This document shows positions 49,201-55,788 of a DNA stretch of 64,000 nt, one piece after another. Position 1 is the stretch's first letter. Each line of letters starts with the position of its first letter. The position numbers and the translations under genes were made by a program. Under the pieces are notes generated by a model. It saw only the letters and a list, made by a program, of their open reading frames with translations, was not told where the DNA came from and searched no databases. This stretch comes from an uncultured Prevotellaceae bacterium (lineage in GTDB: Bacteria > Bacteroidota > Bacteroidia > Bacteroidales > Bacteroidaceae): the NCBI GenBank assembly GCA_900318885.1, contig ONMN01000006.1:62001-126000 (forward strand), given 5' to 3'.

Positions 49201-52200
49201 GGCGTATTCGGAAGCCGTCTGGTGTTGCAGGGTGCCAAGGACCGTGTGGCCGATGTAGCCGATGCTACGGAATACACCATCAACCGTATCGGTGAGTTGT
49301 CGCTGAACCAACAACGCTCGGTGGCTGGCGATACGGAGGAGTCGAAGAAGCTGCATGGCAACTATTTCGGTATCTATAGTGTGGTGAACTATCTGGGTAG
49401 TCTTACCAGCGACGTTCTCTTTGACGACAAGCGCAGATACGTCGAGAAAGGTGTCACGCATGAGGATACGAATAGCTATTACGACTGGAAGACCTCTCAT
49501 CTGGACAAGCGCGACCGTAACAATGGTACCTCTTTCAATCAGGTGGCCTTGGCTTCGGGTGTGTTCCTGGAATTGACCTCTGAGCTGAGCACGCCCAGCA
49601 ACAAGATATATGGTGACATTACCGGTATCATTGAGCTCGACCTGATCAATGTGAAGAAGGATATCGAGGGTGGTGGCTATGTCTATGCCCGCAATGAACA
49701 TGGTGAGCGTACGGAGGTTTCTCACGTAAACACCCTCCTCTGTGATTATAATATGAAGGATGGTAACGAAGCACGAACCAAAAAGTTTTATACCTATAGT
49801 AAGACAAACCTCATGGCTTGGCAGACTTCGGGTAACTTCATCCATAAGTCGAAGCGTATCGTCGACGACTGCTATCCCAACAACGGTATCTATAACGACG
49901 GCTATACAAAGTCGCCTGCCCACTATTGGTACATCAAGGGTGAGGTGTATATCTACGACCAGGTGGTATCGGCCTACGCCGGTTCTGCTTCGGCCTACTC
50001 GAAGGAGGTACGTATCCCGCTGACCATTACTGCCGGTTCTAACGGCCGCCTGAAACTGTTGAATGTCCAACCGAGCCTCTATGCTTACTATGCTGATGAG
50101 TCGCGTAGTGAAAGCAACAAGATTGGTGAGGATGGTGTGAAGGTCGATAATGAGAGTACGACCTACCACCTGAACGATGTCATCTCTTGGTGGGATTGGA
50201 ACCAGCTGTCCGACAACGAGCAGAAGTACTTCGTCAAGGAGACCTTCGTCAATGTCGATACCTGTTATGTAGGTGCTATTGCTGAAGGAAACTTGTATCC
50301 GTCAGGAACCTATGTGCTGGAGAACGACCTGTCGGCCCATGCTTCTGAGATTGAGCCGAAGACGGCTTATCAGCGATTCATGGAACTCCATCCGAACATC
50401 TACGACAAGAATGGAAAGCCGGTAGAGGACTTGAAGACGCTGTTCCATCCGTCGAACAATATCGGTCATGAGACTGGTTATGTGCTGACGCTCGACATGA
50501 ACAGTCCGAAGGATTGGGATGACTGGTACAGTCCTGTCTATGCCAATGACAACCTTCAGAAGATCAGGAAGGACGAATATAACGATCCTGGTACCGATAA
50601 GACGAAGTTCCGTGAGGGTCCGACCTACGCCCTGACCGGTGAGTCCGGACTCTATGGACAGCGCGAATATGGCAAGGGTGAGATTATCTCGAAGGAGGTC
50701 TACGACGACTATACCACGACGGTAGGTCGTATGCACATCCAGCCTCAGGGTCAGGCCAGTGCCGAGCCGGCTTATGTCGCTCTGGCAGACTACGGTACCA
50801 CGCAGGCGGGTAATGCCATCTCGCAGACGGAATACAATGCGTTGAGTGACAAGTCGAACTTCGACTCGGCAATGGTTTGTATCAATACCATCCAGTTGGG
50901 CGACGAGGAGTATGTACTCCTGGGTGAACTCGTTTCTGGCGACAATACCAAACTGACGGCTCTGGCCCAGAAGTACATGGACTATAACAATAGCAAGGTC
51001 AATGCCGATAAGGTTGATTTGGAAACGGCATTGGCTTATATCCATGCGAACTTGTCGAACGCCTACTACATCACCAGTGACGGTCTCTATGGCGGACAGT
51101 ACTTCGAAGCTGGTGAGAACTACGGTGCTATCAAGTCGTGGTGCTCGCTGACCGATGCCCGCGACAAGTTCAGCTACAACTACGACGCCCTCGACCTGTT
51201 GGTTGACCCGCAGTATCGTGGCGAGGGTTATATCGAGGATTCGTACCATAGCCCATACAGCGATGTGAAGTCGGTAGAGTATGAGGCCGTATATGGTGGT
51301 ACAGGAACATTGACCTACTTTGATAATGACGGCACTCAGCATACTATCAGCAGTGGCGGAAGCATCGACCGCGAACAATATGAGAAGGTACGCAACGACC
51401 AGATGCACTACACCCGTATCCAGGTGGCAGCAGGTTCTGACGAGCAGACGGTATATATCGTGCGTGAGAACATCATCAGCAACGGTACGCCGTATGCCCA
51501 GGGTCAGGATATCAGCGAGAAGGACTACCGCTCGCTGTCGGCTATCAATAAGGATAAGGTAGACATCGTTACCCTGCAAAAGGGTGCGGCAGCCGCTGTC
51601 AAGTACTACTGCTATGAGGCTTACCAGCCAATGACTTCGTTCAATACGGAGATTGGCGTTCCTGGTAAAGCCGGTTCAATCATTTCCGAAACGGTCTTCA
51701 ACACCCAGATCCCGAACGATCAGAAGTACTTCTCTATCCAGGGCTCTGAGCCTACGGAGACGACGACGCTGTATGTCTCTCGTGAGTCGAATGCCAAGGA
51801 TGTGACGTCTGAGAAGGTCATCAGCGTTGTCTATCAGTACACCTATTATGAGGCCGACGACGAGGGTGAGGGTGTCAGCCTTGTCAATGAGTTGCATGTG
51901 CTGAATATCCACCTGCAGTTGGAGAGCGGTGCTCCTGAGATTGGTCTCTTGAACGCACCTCCTGCTGTGCTGCCGGGTAATTCGGTGGGTCTGAAGGCTC
52001 CGACGGTTAATCCTGGTCTTTACGAAGTCCTGACCAGTGGCTGGGAGATGTTCTTCTCTGAGGAGGATGCCCAGCTCCATCGCAATGGTGTTCCGTTCAC
52101 CAATAACGGTACGCCGCTCTACTGGTATCAGAACCAGAAGGTATTCCTGGCCTTCTACTCAAAGACCTATCTGGGTAAGACCTATTCGAACTACGTGCCG

Positions 52201-54894
52201 TTGACTGTTGCCAACTATCACGACCTCGATGCCATCATGAAGGATAAGGAGCACCACCTGTATGTGGACCATCCCGATGTGGATCGCTACTCGAAGATAT
52301 ATATCGACAACCGCGACTGTGAGAGCGATCCGTCGAAGAGTGAGCTCGACCTGTTGAAGGACTTCTTCGAACTCTCGATGCTCAGTGGTCCTGCTCCTGC
52401 GGGCAGCACGCTCGACGGTCATGCCAACCTCAATCCGCGTGTGGCTGGCGGTTCTCACCTTGAGTTCATCCTCAACAGCAATGTCAGTCCGAAGGCCTAT
52501 ACGGATTGGACACCTATCGGCGATGCTTCCCGCTGCTTCTCCGGTAACCTCCATGGTGACGGATATACCATCAGCGGTCTGAACAATTCGTTGTTCGGCA
52601 ACCTCTGCGGTGCCGTCTATAACCTTGGTGTGACGGGTTCGTTCACGTCGGCAGGTATTGTCGATACAGGTGATGGTTATGTGGAGAACTGTTGGATTAA
52701 TACGACAGCGGAGAACGTTGATAATGTCAAGGCCGTCTTCGGCAAGCCGACACGAGGCAGTGGCACTCAGATTGTTAACTGCTACTATCCCGAGACCAAG
52801 AACTACAACAAGACTAACATCGGACGAGGCCTTGCTACCCCGATGACAGAGCAGGAGTTCTATAATGGTACTGTGGCCTACGACCTGAACGGCTTCTACC
52901 TCAACAAGCGCTACTACGATAATAGTGCGTTCGACGGTTCACCCGTCGAATACAACTACCTCAAGCTGAAGTCCGACGGTACGCTGGAGGAGGAGATGTC
53001 CGTAGGTAAGTATCCGTCGTCGTATGCCTTCTATCCGCTCGACGAGAAGAAGGTCGATGAGAAGAAGGGTGTTCAGTACGGCTATGTGGAGGACCGCTAT
53101 GTCGACGGTGACTTCATCTATCGCGGCGGTACGGTGCCTGAGTCCTATGACGAACGTATGCGTGTGGTTCACGACGGTACATCGGCATCGGTGGTCTATA
53201 GTCCTATCTGGCCCGACGACTACCTCTACTTCGGTCAGTTGCTGACCTACGACTACAACACGTCGCTGCCGCACGAGCCGCTGCCAGCAGCTATCGCGAA
53301 GGACGGTGGCCGCGTGGTCAACAGCAGTCAGAGCAACCGAGTCTATCGTGCTCCGGCATACTTCCGCAGCAGCAAGCAGGATGTGGCACACTTCAACAAC
53401 ATTGCCTATCTCGTTGCCAACTCGAAGCCGGCGTCAATCTCGTCGACAGACGTGAAGGAGGCTTATCCGAATATGACGGCCATCGACTTTGCAGGTCATA
53501 ACGACTCGAAGTATAAGCTCGGCCTCAATGGTGACTTCTTCTATCAGCCGTTGCTCGACATAGATGATAATCTGTTGGATATCGTCAACGAGGGTGAGAC
53601 GCAGAATCTGCTCGTCTATGCACCGTCGGCTGAGAACGCCCCGAAGACACATAGCGTGCTGTCGACCTACTTCGTCGAACCGGCATACGCCAGCTATTAT
53701 GTCGATGACAACACCCGTACGGTGAAGGAGGCTCCTATGGCATCCGTCCATGGCCACCTCGTACAGAGCGACCTGACAGCCAACTGCGACCATCTGCTTG
53801 TCGACAAGCAGGACTTCAATGCGCCGATAGCCTACACCTTCGACGCTGCTCACCGCATGTGGCACCAGCGCAAGCCCGACCGTTATGTCGATACCAGCAA
53901 GGGTTGGGAGTCTGTCTCGCTGCCGTTCACTGCTGAGTTGGTTACTACCCACCAGAAGGGTGAGATAACCCACTTCTACAGTGGTAGTAGGTCGATAGAC
54001 CCGAAGTCGGAGACGAAGATAGGTCATGAATACTGGTTGCGTGAGCTCACGGGTCTGAGCACCGATGGCGGTGGTGAGGCTACGGGCTTCTTCAACTATC
54101 CTGACGCTACGGGTAAGGAGGCTAAGACGGCCACCAACACCTTCCTTTGGGACTACTATTACAGCAATAACGACCAGAAGGATGCCAACAGTGACGCCTA
54201 CCAGCAGTTCTACCGTACGGCTCGTGCTTATGCGAACTATCCGTACGTACAACAGGGCAAGCCTTACCTCGTCGGATTCCCAGGTGTGACATACTACGAG
54301 TTCGACCTCAGCGGTAACTTCAGGGCCAAGAATACGGCAGCTCCGGCGCCCGTTCGCCTCGATCAGCAGGTCATCACCTTCGCTGCGAAGACCGGTGAGA
54401 CGGTGAATGTCACCGACCACGAACTGCAAGAGGGTGCTGTAGGTCCGTACAAGGGTTACTACTTCAAGCCGAACTATCTGAATATCGAGGCACCTGTGAA
54501 CAGCTATATCATGGCTGCCGACGGTAGTAAGTACGATAAGGTGACGGAGGCCACTACCGACCGCAAGTTGTCTGCATTCCGCGCCTACTTCTCGGCTGAC
54601 AAGGCCATCACGCGTGCCATCAAGTTCAGCAGCATCGGTTCGCAGTTAGGCGGTGACGACGATGCCGACCGTGCAACAGAGGGTGTCAACATCTCTGCTA
54701 AGCAGCACAAGGTCGTTGTGACGTCCGGTCTGAGCACCACGGCAGATGTCCGCATCTTCAATGTCGGCGGTCTCTGCGTGGCAACGTTCAACATCGAACC
54801 TGGCGAGACCATCGAGACTCCGATCTACAGCGACGGTGTCTATATGGTTCACGTCGACGGTGCCCGCTTCCGCAAAAAGCTCATGGTTAAGTAA
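43282..54894 (+). CDS. Giant (3870-residue) secreted repeat protein with about 34 YGGG-type repeats and C-terminal sorting tail
   Basis: The signal peptide spans about residues 1-37 (ending NVYAQ) and is partly encoded by a 7-bp repeat. Residues about 40-1870 hold some 34 turns with the core N-V-Y/F-G-G-G (NVYGGGNGS, NVFGGGYGA, LFGGGDGE), spaced about 55 residues and each followed by short beta strands, suggesting a long beta-solenoid. Residues about 1890-2840 carry another module, G-x-x-Y-x-x-G-x-x-I-S-x-x-E-Y-x-x-L. A GLUG-like part (NLGVTGSFTSAGIVD) lies near 3110-3140. The end (RIFNVGGLCVATFNIEPG, then GVYMVHVDG and a basic KKLMVK tail) resembles type IX sorting domains. It closes the fimbrial operon; adhesin or matrix roles are inferred. 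No catalytic motif was seen. Confidence 0.85.
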   Translation: MNRNSDIYIIRYKHWKRLLLMLTMFIVQCSMFNVYAQIVIGGHVYGGGNAGDTGGNTTVTVHAGDLDRVYGGARMADVKGRAFVNIDGAHASNYIVINRLYGGNDIAGTIGTEFEGKSEDQLPELPNEVKDHADNNGVDKTWNALVLISTKTETTGTGDEAVTTEAEGAQKIYIGQLFGGGDGEYEYGYSTERSVYYAKEDNVEVATSTTELTVPNLGKTFVDIHGGSIVYAYGGGNNATITEKTVISVDNPSKVVNSIIDTTNPNADANGELLTNDRFENKMDINTTFSYPGSAEYQIGRLFGGNNKADMAIRPRWNLQRGRIRMLYGGGNEGRMTSPEGLLMEVKGDGMVVDNVYGGCRKADVRPLKADGSPVADADIQLNPNDNPNNIPGGYAARVRVLAGHVNNVYGGNDISGNVYGGNTVGIFTNIHGNVYGGGNGSYAYTDNPKLKGDRRWGDFYYSPKDILGLSGDTFDGVQSAEALNSFRPNAEKVSILVRGTAEKPVFVEGALFVGGNSASLRDQSNTTSTNTRQTHIKIGSYVTIDNVFLGNNGENMIKHDEANADGHGEGVLRTMKRTDIASDGSKFSSMNLEDEAVFAKYMEGCAMKVKPTVVFESMAQGDAQDYKSYTTQFGSFYCGGNVGSIIVPGKITVDFEDEVIIYDKVVGGCNNANVQAVTGFNARYLGGLLGDPAPVPDGSPAGTIGDKLELNFSGLKIQPMRWNATRTALEWNTISSSSGLPVDPVTSGASPESPVISSADDLDRRLKGGNIYGGCYNTGHVNGNVVININSSIVDRKGEFAIFDQIEENEGEAILYGNDNYKITARRSGVILDEQGMDVLGKALNVFGGGYGAESEIWGSTTVNLNKGYVFQVFGGGENGAIGKGTYNSTTGKLEYTYDPRYSCHVNLKGSQEGVYRGHADDSDDMADTEFIYGGSFEAPIAGNTIINLGNGRIFNSFAGSCNADILGHTETYIGRQKKEDGTYEDGGGFPWIRDHVYGGNDLGGQILNSASFKDRVSSDLQAKLHNSDVVNASAYMEYIQGRVGYIFGGCYGDYDYTDPHYSKYTCSKGETNPGFNKLGFTKPRLDNAFVNFRPNNHTRNELERIFGAGQGASKGFGVDSMQNRSYILIDIPQTITKFQNVAVFGAGANCGLGMGVDSVTVAANLDKYSAIIDLFRGTVSNVYGGSFKEGFTRRTMLNVPSSSTISVQSLFGGAYGDDPLYPCDVYESHVNYHSANATVRGNIYGGNNNADRTLYAQVNVDVPVYNGQTDPKTGSKYMSTVYGAGFGEDTWAQYTEVNLLSGAQVYEVYGGGHNGKVINRKSLLKWAKEDPSLDLSMPGYNECGLDHQTLVHATRLGGKYHTNVHIYEGATVWNYAYGGGKGDSKKVGQGIFGSGDVYGSTYIDLLGGTVVKDLYAAGTSGAVRDSFRVTSAGFDYNGEHIEGFTASATAYIEGGTVRNVYGGGWEGDVGYHDKSVTAITNDIPGETNVVIGIRQDQASLPDGYGYLKGVPAIQRNAYAGGEGGSIFGEAHVTVNNGYIGYTYNAETKEYVAKVDDETWSDHIGKDRLSDCGNVFGGGYDDNSSVDESFVTVWGGVIRNSVFGGGEIATIGRGKVTESGDDNKTRVVSAIHKFGGTNIKIYNGHVRRNVFGGGKGYNILGYGGIHGFYTDGYVFGQTKVFIHGGEIGTAEGLASGYGNVFGGGDVGFVYGKGYGTTKTKAAESTGSPGHIYYYDEAGYLTEDCEVVISPMLQIKENGTPVEFGGKTYGPYDYVPTEYLNTLPAEKTDSRWQNLYTGDQSAGDTEERGVHIRNAVFAGGNVSSNSESYANATTVFGNTTATLYDVYHHDFITVGTEHTGGLYGGGNLSVVGGYRELNITNYGTDYYGLDQQITLEEYQKLTNRERAYFKLEYLCQQDVSIGGKNYKAGDRISEDEYNALLAAYKSETYWIQYGFCSIYAGRLLNTIQRADFCGVFGSRLVLQGAKDRVADVADATEYTINRIGELSLNQQRSVAGDTEESKKLHGNYFGIYSVVNYLGSLTSDVLFDDKRRYVEKGVTHEDTNSYYDWKTSHLDKRDRNNGTSFNQVALASGVFLELTSELSTPSNKIYGDITGIIELDLINVKKDIEGGGYVYARNEHGERTEVSHVNTLLCDYNMKDGNEARTKKFYTYSKTNLMAWQTSGNFIHKSKRIVDDCYPNNGIYNDGYTKSPAHYWYIKGEVYIYDQVVSAYAGSASAYSKEVRIPLTITAGSNGRLKLLNVQPSLYAYYADESRSESNKIGEDGVKVDNESTTYHLNDVISWWDWNQLSDNEQKYFVKETFVNVDTCYVGAIAEGNLYPSGTYVLENDLSAHASEIEPKTAYQRFMELHPNIYDKNGKPVEDLKTLFHPSNNIGHETGYVLTLDMNSPKDWDDWYSPVYANDNLQKIRKDEYNDPGTDKTKFREGPTYALTGESGLYGQREYGKGEIISKEVYDDYTTTVGRMHIQPQGQASAEPAYVALADYGTTQAGNAISQTEYNALSDKSNFDSAMVCINTIQLGDEEYVLLGELVSGDNTKLTALAQKYMDYNNSKVNADKVDLETALAYIHANLSNAYYITSDGLYGGQYFEAGENYGAIKSWCSLTDARDKFSYNYDALDLLVDPQYRGEGYIEDSYHSPYSDVKSVEYEAVYGGTGTLTYFDNDGTQHTISSGGSIDREQYEKVRNDQMHYTRIQVAAGSDEQTVYIVRENIISNGTPYAQGQDISEKDYRSLSAINKDKVDIVTLQKGAAAAVKYYCYEAYQPMTSFNTEIGVPGKAGSIISETVFNTQIPNDQKYFSIQGSEPTETTTLYVSRESNAKDVTSEKVISVVYQYTYYEADDEGEGVSLVNELHVLNIHLQLESGAPEIGLLNAPPAVLPGNSVGLKAPTVNPGLYEVLTSGWEMFFSEEDAQLHRNGVPFTNNGTPLYWYQNQKVFLAFYSKTYLGKTYSNYVPLTVANYHDLDAIMKDKEHHLYVDHPDVDRYSKIYIDNRDCESDPSKSELDLLKDFFELSMLSGPAPAGSTLDGHANLNPRVAGGSHLEFILNSNVSPKAYTDWTPIGDASRCFSGNLHGDGYTISGLNNSLFGNLCGAVYNLGVTGSFTSAGIVDTGDGYVENCWINTTAENVDNVKAVFGKPTRGSGTQIVNCYYPETKNYNKTNIGRGLATPMTEQEFYNGTVAYDLNGFYLNKRYYDNSAFDGSPVEYNYLKLKSDGTLEEEMSVGKYPSSYAFYPLDEKKVDEKKGVQYGYVEDRYVDGDFIYRGGTVPESYDERMRVVHDGTSASVVYSPIWPDDYLYFGQLLTYDYNTSLPHEPLPAAIAKDGGRVVNSSQSNRVYRAPAYFRSSKQDVAHFNNIAYLVANSKPASISSTDVKEAYPNMTAIDFAGHNDSKYKLGLNGDFFYQPLLDIDDNLLDIVNEGETQNLLVYAPSAENAPKTHSVLSTYFVEPAYASYYVDDNTRTVKEAPMASVHGHLVQSDLTANCDHLLVDKQDFNAPIAYTFDAAHRMWHQRKPDRYVDTSKGWESVSLPFTAELVTTHQKGEITHFYSGSRSIDPKSETKIGHEYWLRELTGLSTDGGGEATGFFNYPDATGKEAKTATNTFLWDYYYSNNDQKDANSDAYQQFYRTARAYANYPYVQQGKPYLVGFPGVTYYEFDLSGNFRAKNTAAPAPVRLDQQVITFAAKTGETVNVTDHELQEGAVGPYKGYYFKPNYLNIEAPVNSYIMAADGSKYDKVTEATTDRKLSAFRAYFSADKAITRAIKFSSIGSQLGGDDDADRATEGVNISAKQHKVVVTSGLSTTADVRIFNVGGLCVATFNIEPGETIETPIYSDGVYMVHVDGARFRKKLMVK
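43349..43383 (+). repeat. 7-bp tandem repeat (5 units) encoding part of the giant protein's signal peptide
   Basis: Units are caatgtt, cattgtt, caatgtt, ccatgtt, caatgtt. They encode the hydrophobic segment MFIVQCSMFNV. A change of one unit would shift the frame. Confidence 0.8.
45370..45389. repeat. Decayed REP-like unit in the giant gene
   Basis: CCGG arms enclose a core GG-TTCTC-CT; it is read as PDGSPAG. The arms are only partly complementary (CCGGATGG against CTGCCGGA). Confidence 0.45.
52930..52950. repeat. Perfect REP-like hairpin in the giant gene
   Basis: TTCGACGG, loop TTCAC, CCGTCGAA: 8 perfect pairs. It is read in frame as FDGSPVE. The core GACGG-TTCAC-CCGTC is identical to the terminal hairpin of the RAYT array at 56527-56547. 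Confidence 0.75.
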
Positions 54895-54915
54895 GCGCAG
54901 TGAAAGCTTATATAA

Positions 54916-54946
54916 AAGGAAGATCCGCTGGGTCTTCCTTTTTTTT
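54916..54946 (+). terminator. Rho-independent terminator after the giant gene
   Basis: AAGGAAGATCC, loop GCT, GGGTCTTCCTT: 11 pairs with one T-G wobble, followed by a run of eight T. It starts 21 bp after the stop codon and ends the fimbrial/giant operon. Confidence 0.92.
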
Positions 54947-54956
54947 GCCCTGCACC

Positions 54957-55061
54957 CTCTCACCTCTCACCCCTTACTTCTTACTTCTTACCTTTCACCT
55001 CTCACCCTTCACCTCTCACCTCTCACCTCTTACTTCTTCCATCATACATCATACATCTTAA
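54957..55061. repeat. 7-bp tandem repeat (15 units) after the terminator
   Basis: Fifteen contiguous 7-bp units, mostly ctctcac or ttcttac, drifting to atcatac at the end. The unit ctctcac is the same as in the TPR gene repeat at 25969-26003. It is pyrimidine-rich on the plus strand with no long ORF. Confidence 0.85.
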
Positions 55062-55718
55062 CGTGATGTGATTATAAAATTTTTATTCCTAAAAATTTTG
55101 CATTTTACTATTCATCTATTCATCTTTTATCATAACATATTAATAATCAAATAATTATACAATGAATAGCGCGCATTAACTATTCATCCACTATTCATTC
55201 TTAACCACTCAAAAACCTCCTTTTATGGTTTAAGATGTTTGCTTTATCCTGAAAATCAGCAAGTTACCTTATCACAACTATTTGCGTAACACTTTGTAAC
55301 TATACCAGTGACAAAGTGTCACCGCCTTTGTGACAAAGTGTTACCAATGTTATTACGATATTGAAACACGTCAAATTTTACTATCAAAAACTTTTACAAT
55401 TGCCCAAAAGCCTCCAAATAATGAATAGTCAAACCACCATTCATAGGCACTATTCATTCTCTAACCGCCTAAGAACCAATAGGATAGAGCAAATAATGAA
55501 TAGATGAATAGTGTTTTGTCTTTTCTTGAAATATTTTTTAAATTTTGCTTTCTCTAACATCCTTGGGGTTCTCTGAGCTAAAGGACAGGGTGTAGCGTTG
55601 CCGCGGGCCAAATGGGTATTGTCTTAACTCCATAACTCCTTTAACTCCTTAACTCCTACAACTTGAGAAAGTTTAATTATATAAAATATCCCCCGCGCGC
55701 GAATTTTGTATTAAAATA
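55062..55718. other. Non-coding repeat-rich region between the giant gene and the RAYT gene
   Basis: No gene is seen. The word ATGAATAG or its complement CTATTCAT occurs nine times between 55108 and 55511, several as inverted pairs. A 12-bp inverted repeat GTAACACTTTGT (55286-55297) / ACAAAGTGTTAC (55333-55344) encloses a second hairpin GTGACA-AAG-TGTCAC (55308-55322). An A/T hairpin AAAATTTTT-N6-AAAAATTTT lies at 55076-55099. At 55624-55664 there is an 8-bp tandem repeat of the ttaactcc type (five imperfect units). This could be a landing zone for small repeats or an RNA-level element. Confidence 0.6.
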
Positions 55719-55750
55719 TTTGGCGGTTTCGAAAAAAATCCTTAACTTTG
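55719..55750 (+). promoter_or_regulatory. Bacteroidales promoter for the RAYT gene
   Basis: -33 TTTG (55719-55722), a 20-bp spacer, -7 TAACTTTG (55743-55750). It lies 38 bp upstream of the RAYT ATG; an apparently strong consensus promoter for a transposase-like gene. Confidence 0.8.
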
Positions 55751-55788
55751 CACACAAAATGTATTGAAATTAGGAAGACGGAACGAAA

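Noticed and set aside
48751..50169. Long minus-strand frame (472 codons) opposite the giant gene
   Set aside because: Lies wholly antisense to a coding gene with strong repeat structure; composition is that of a shadow frame, with no motif or ribosome site.
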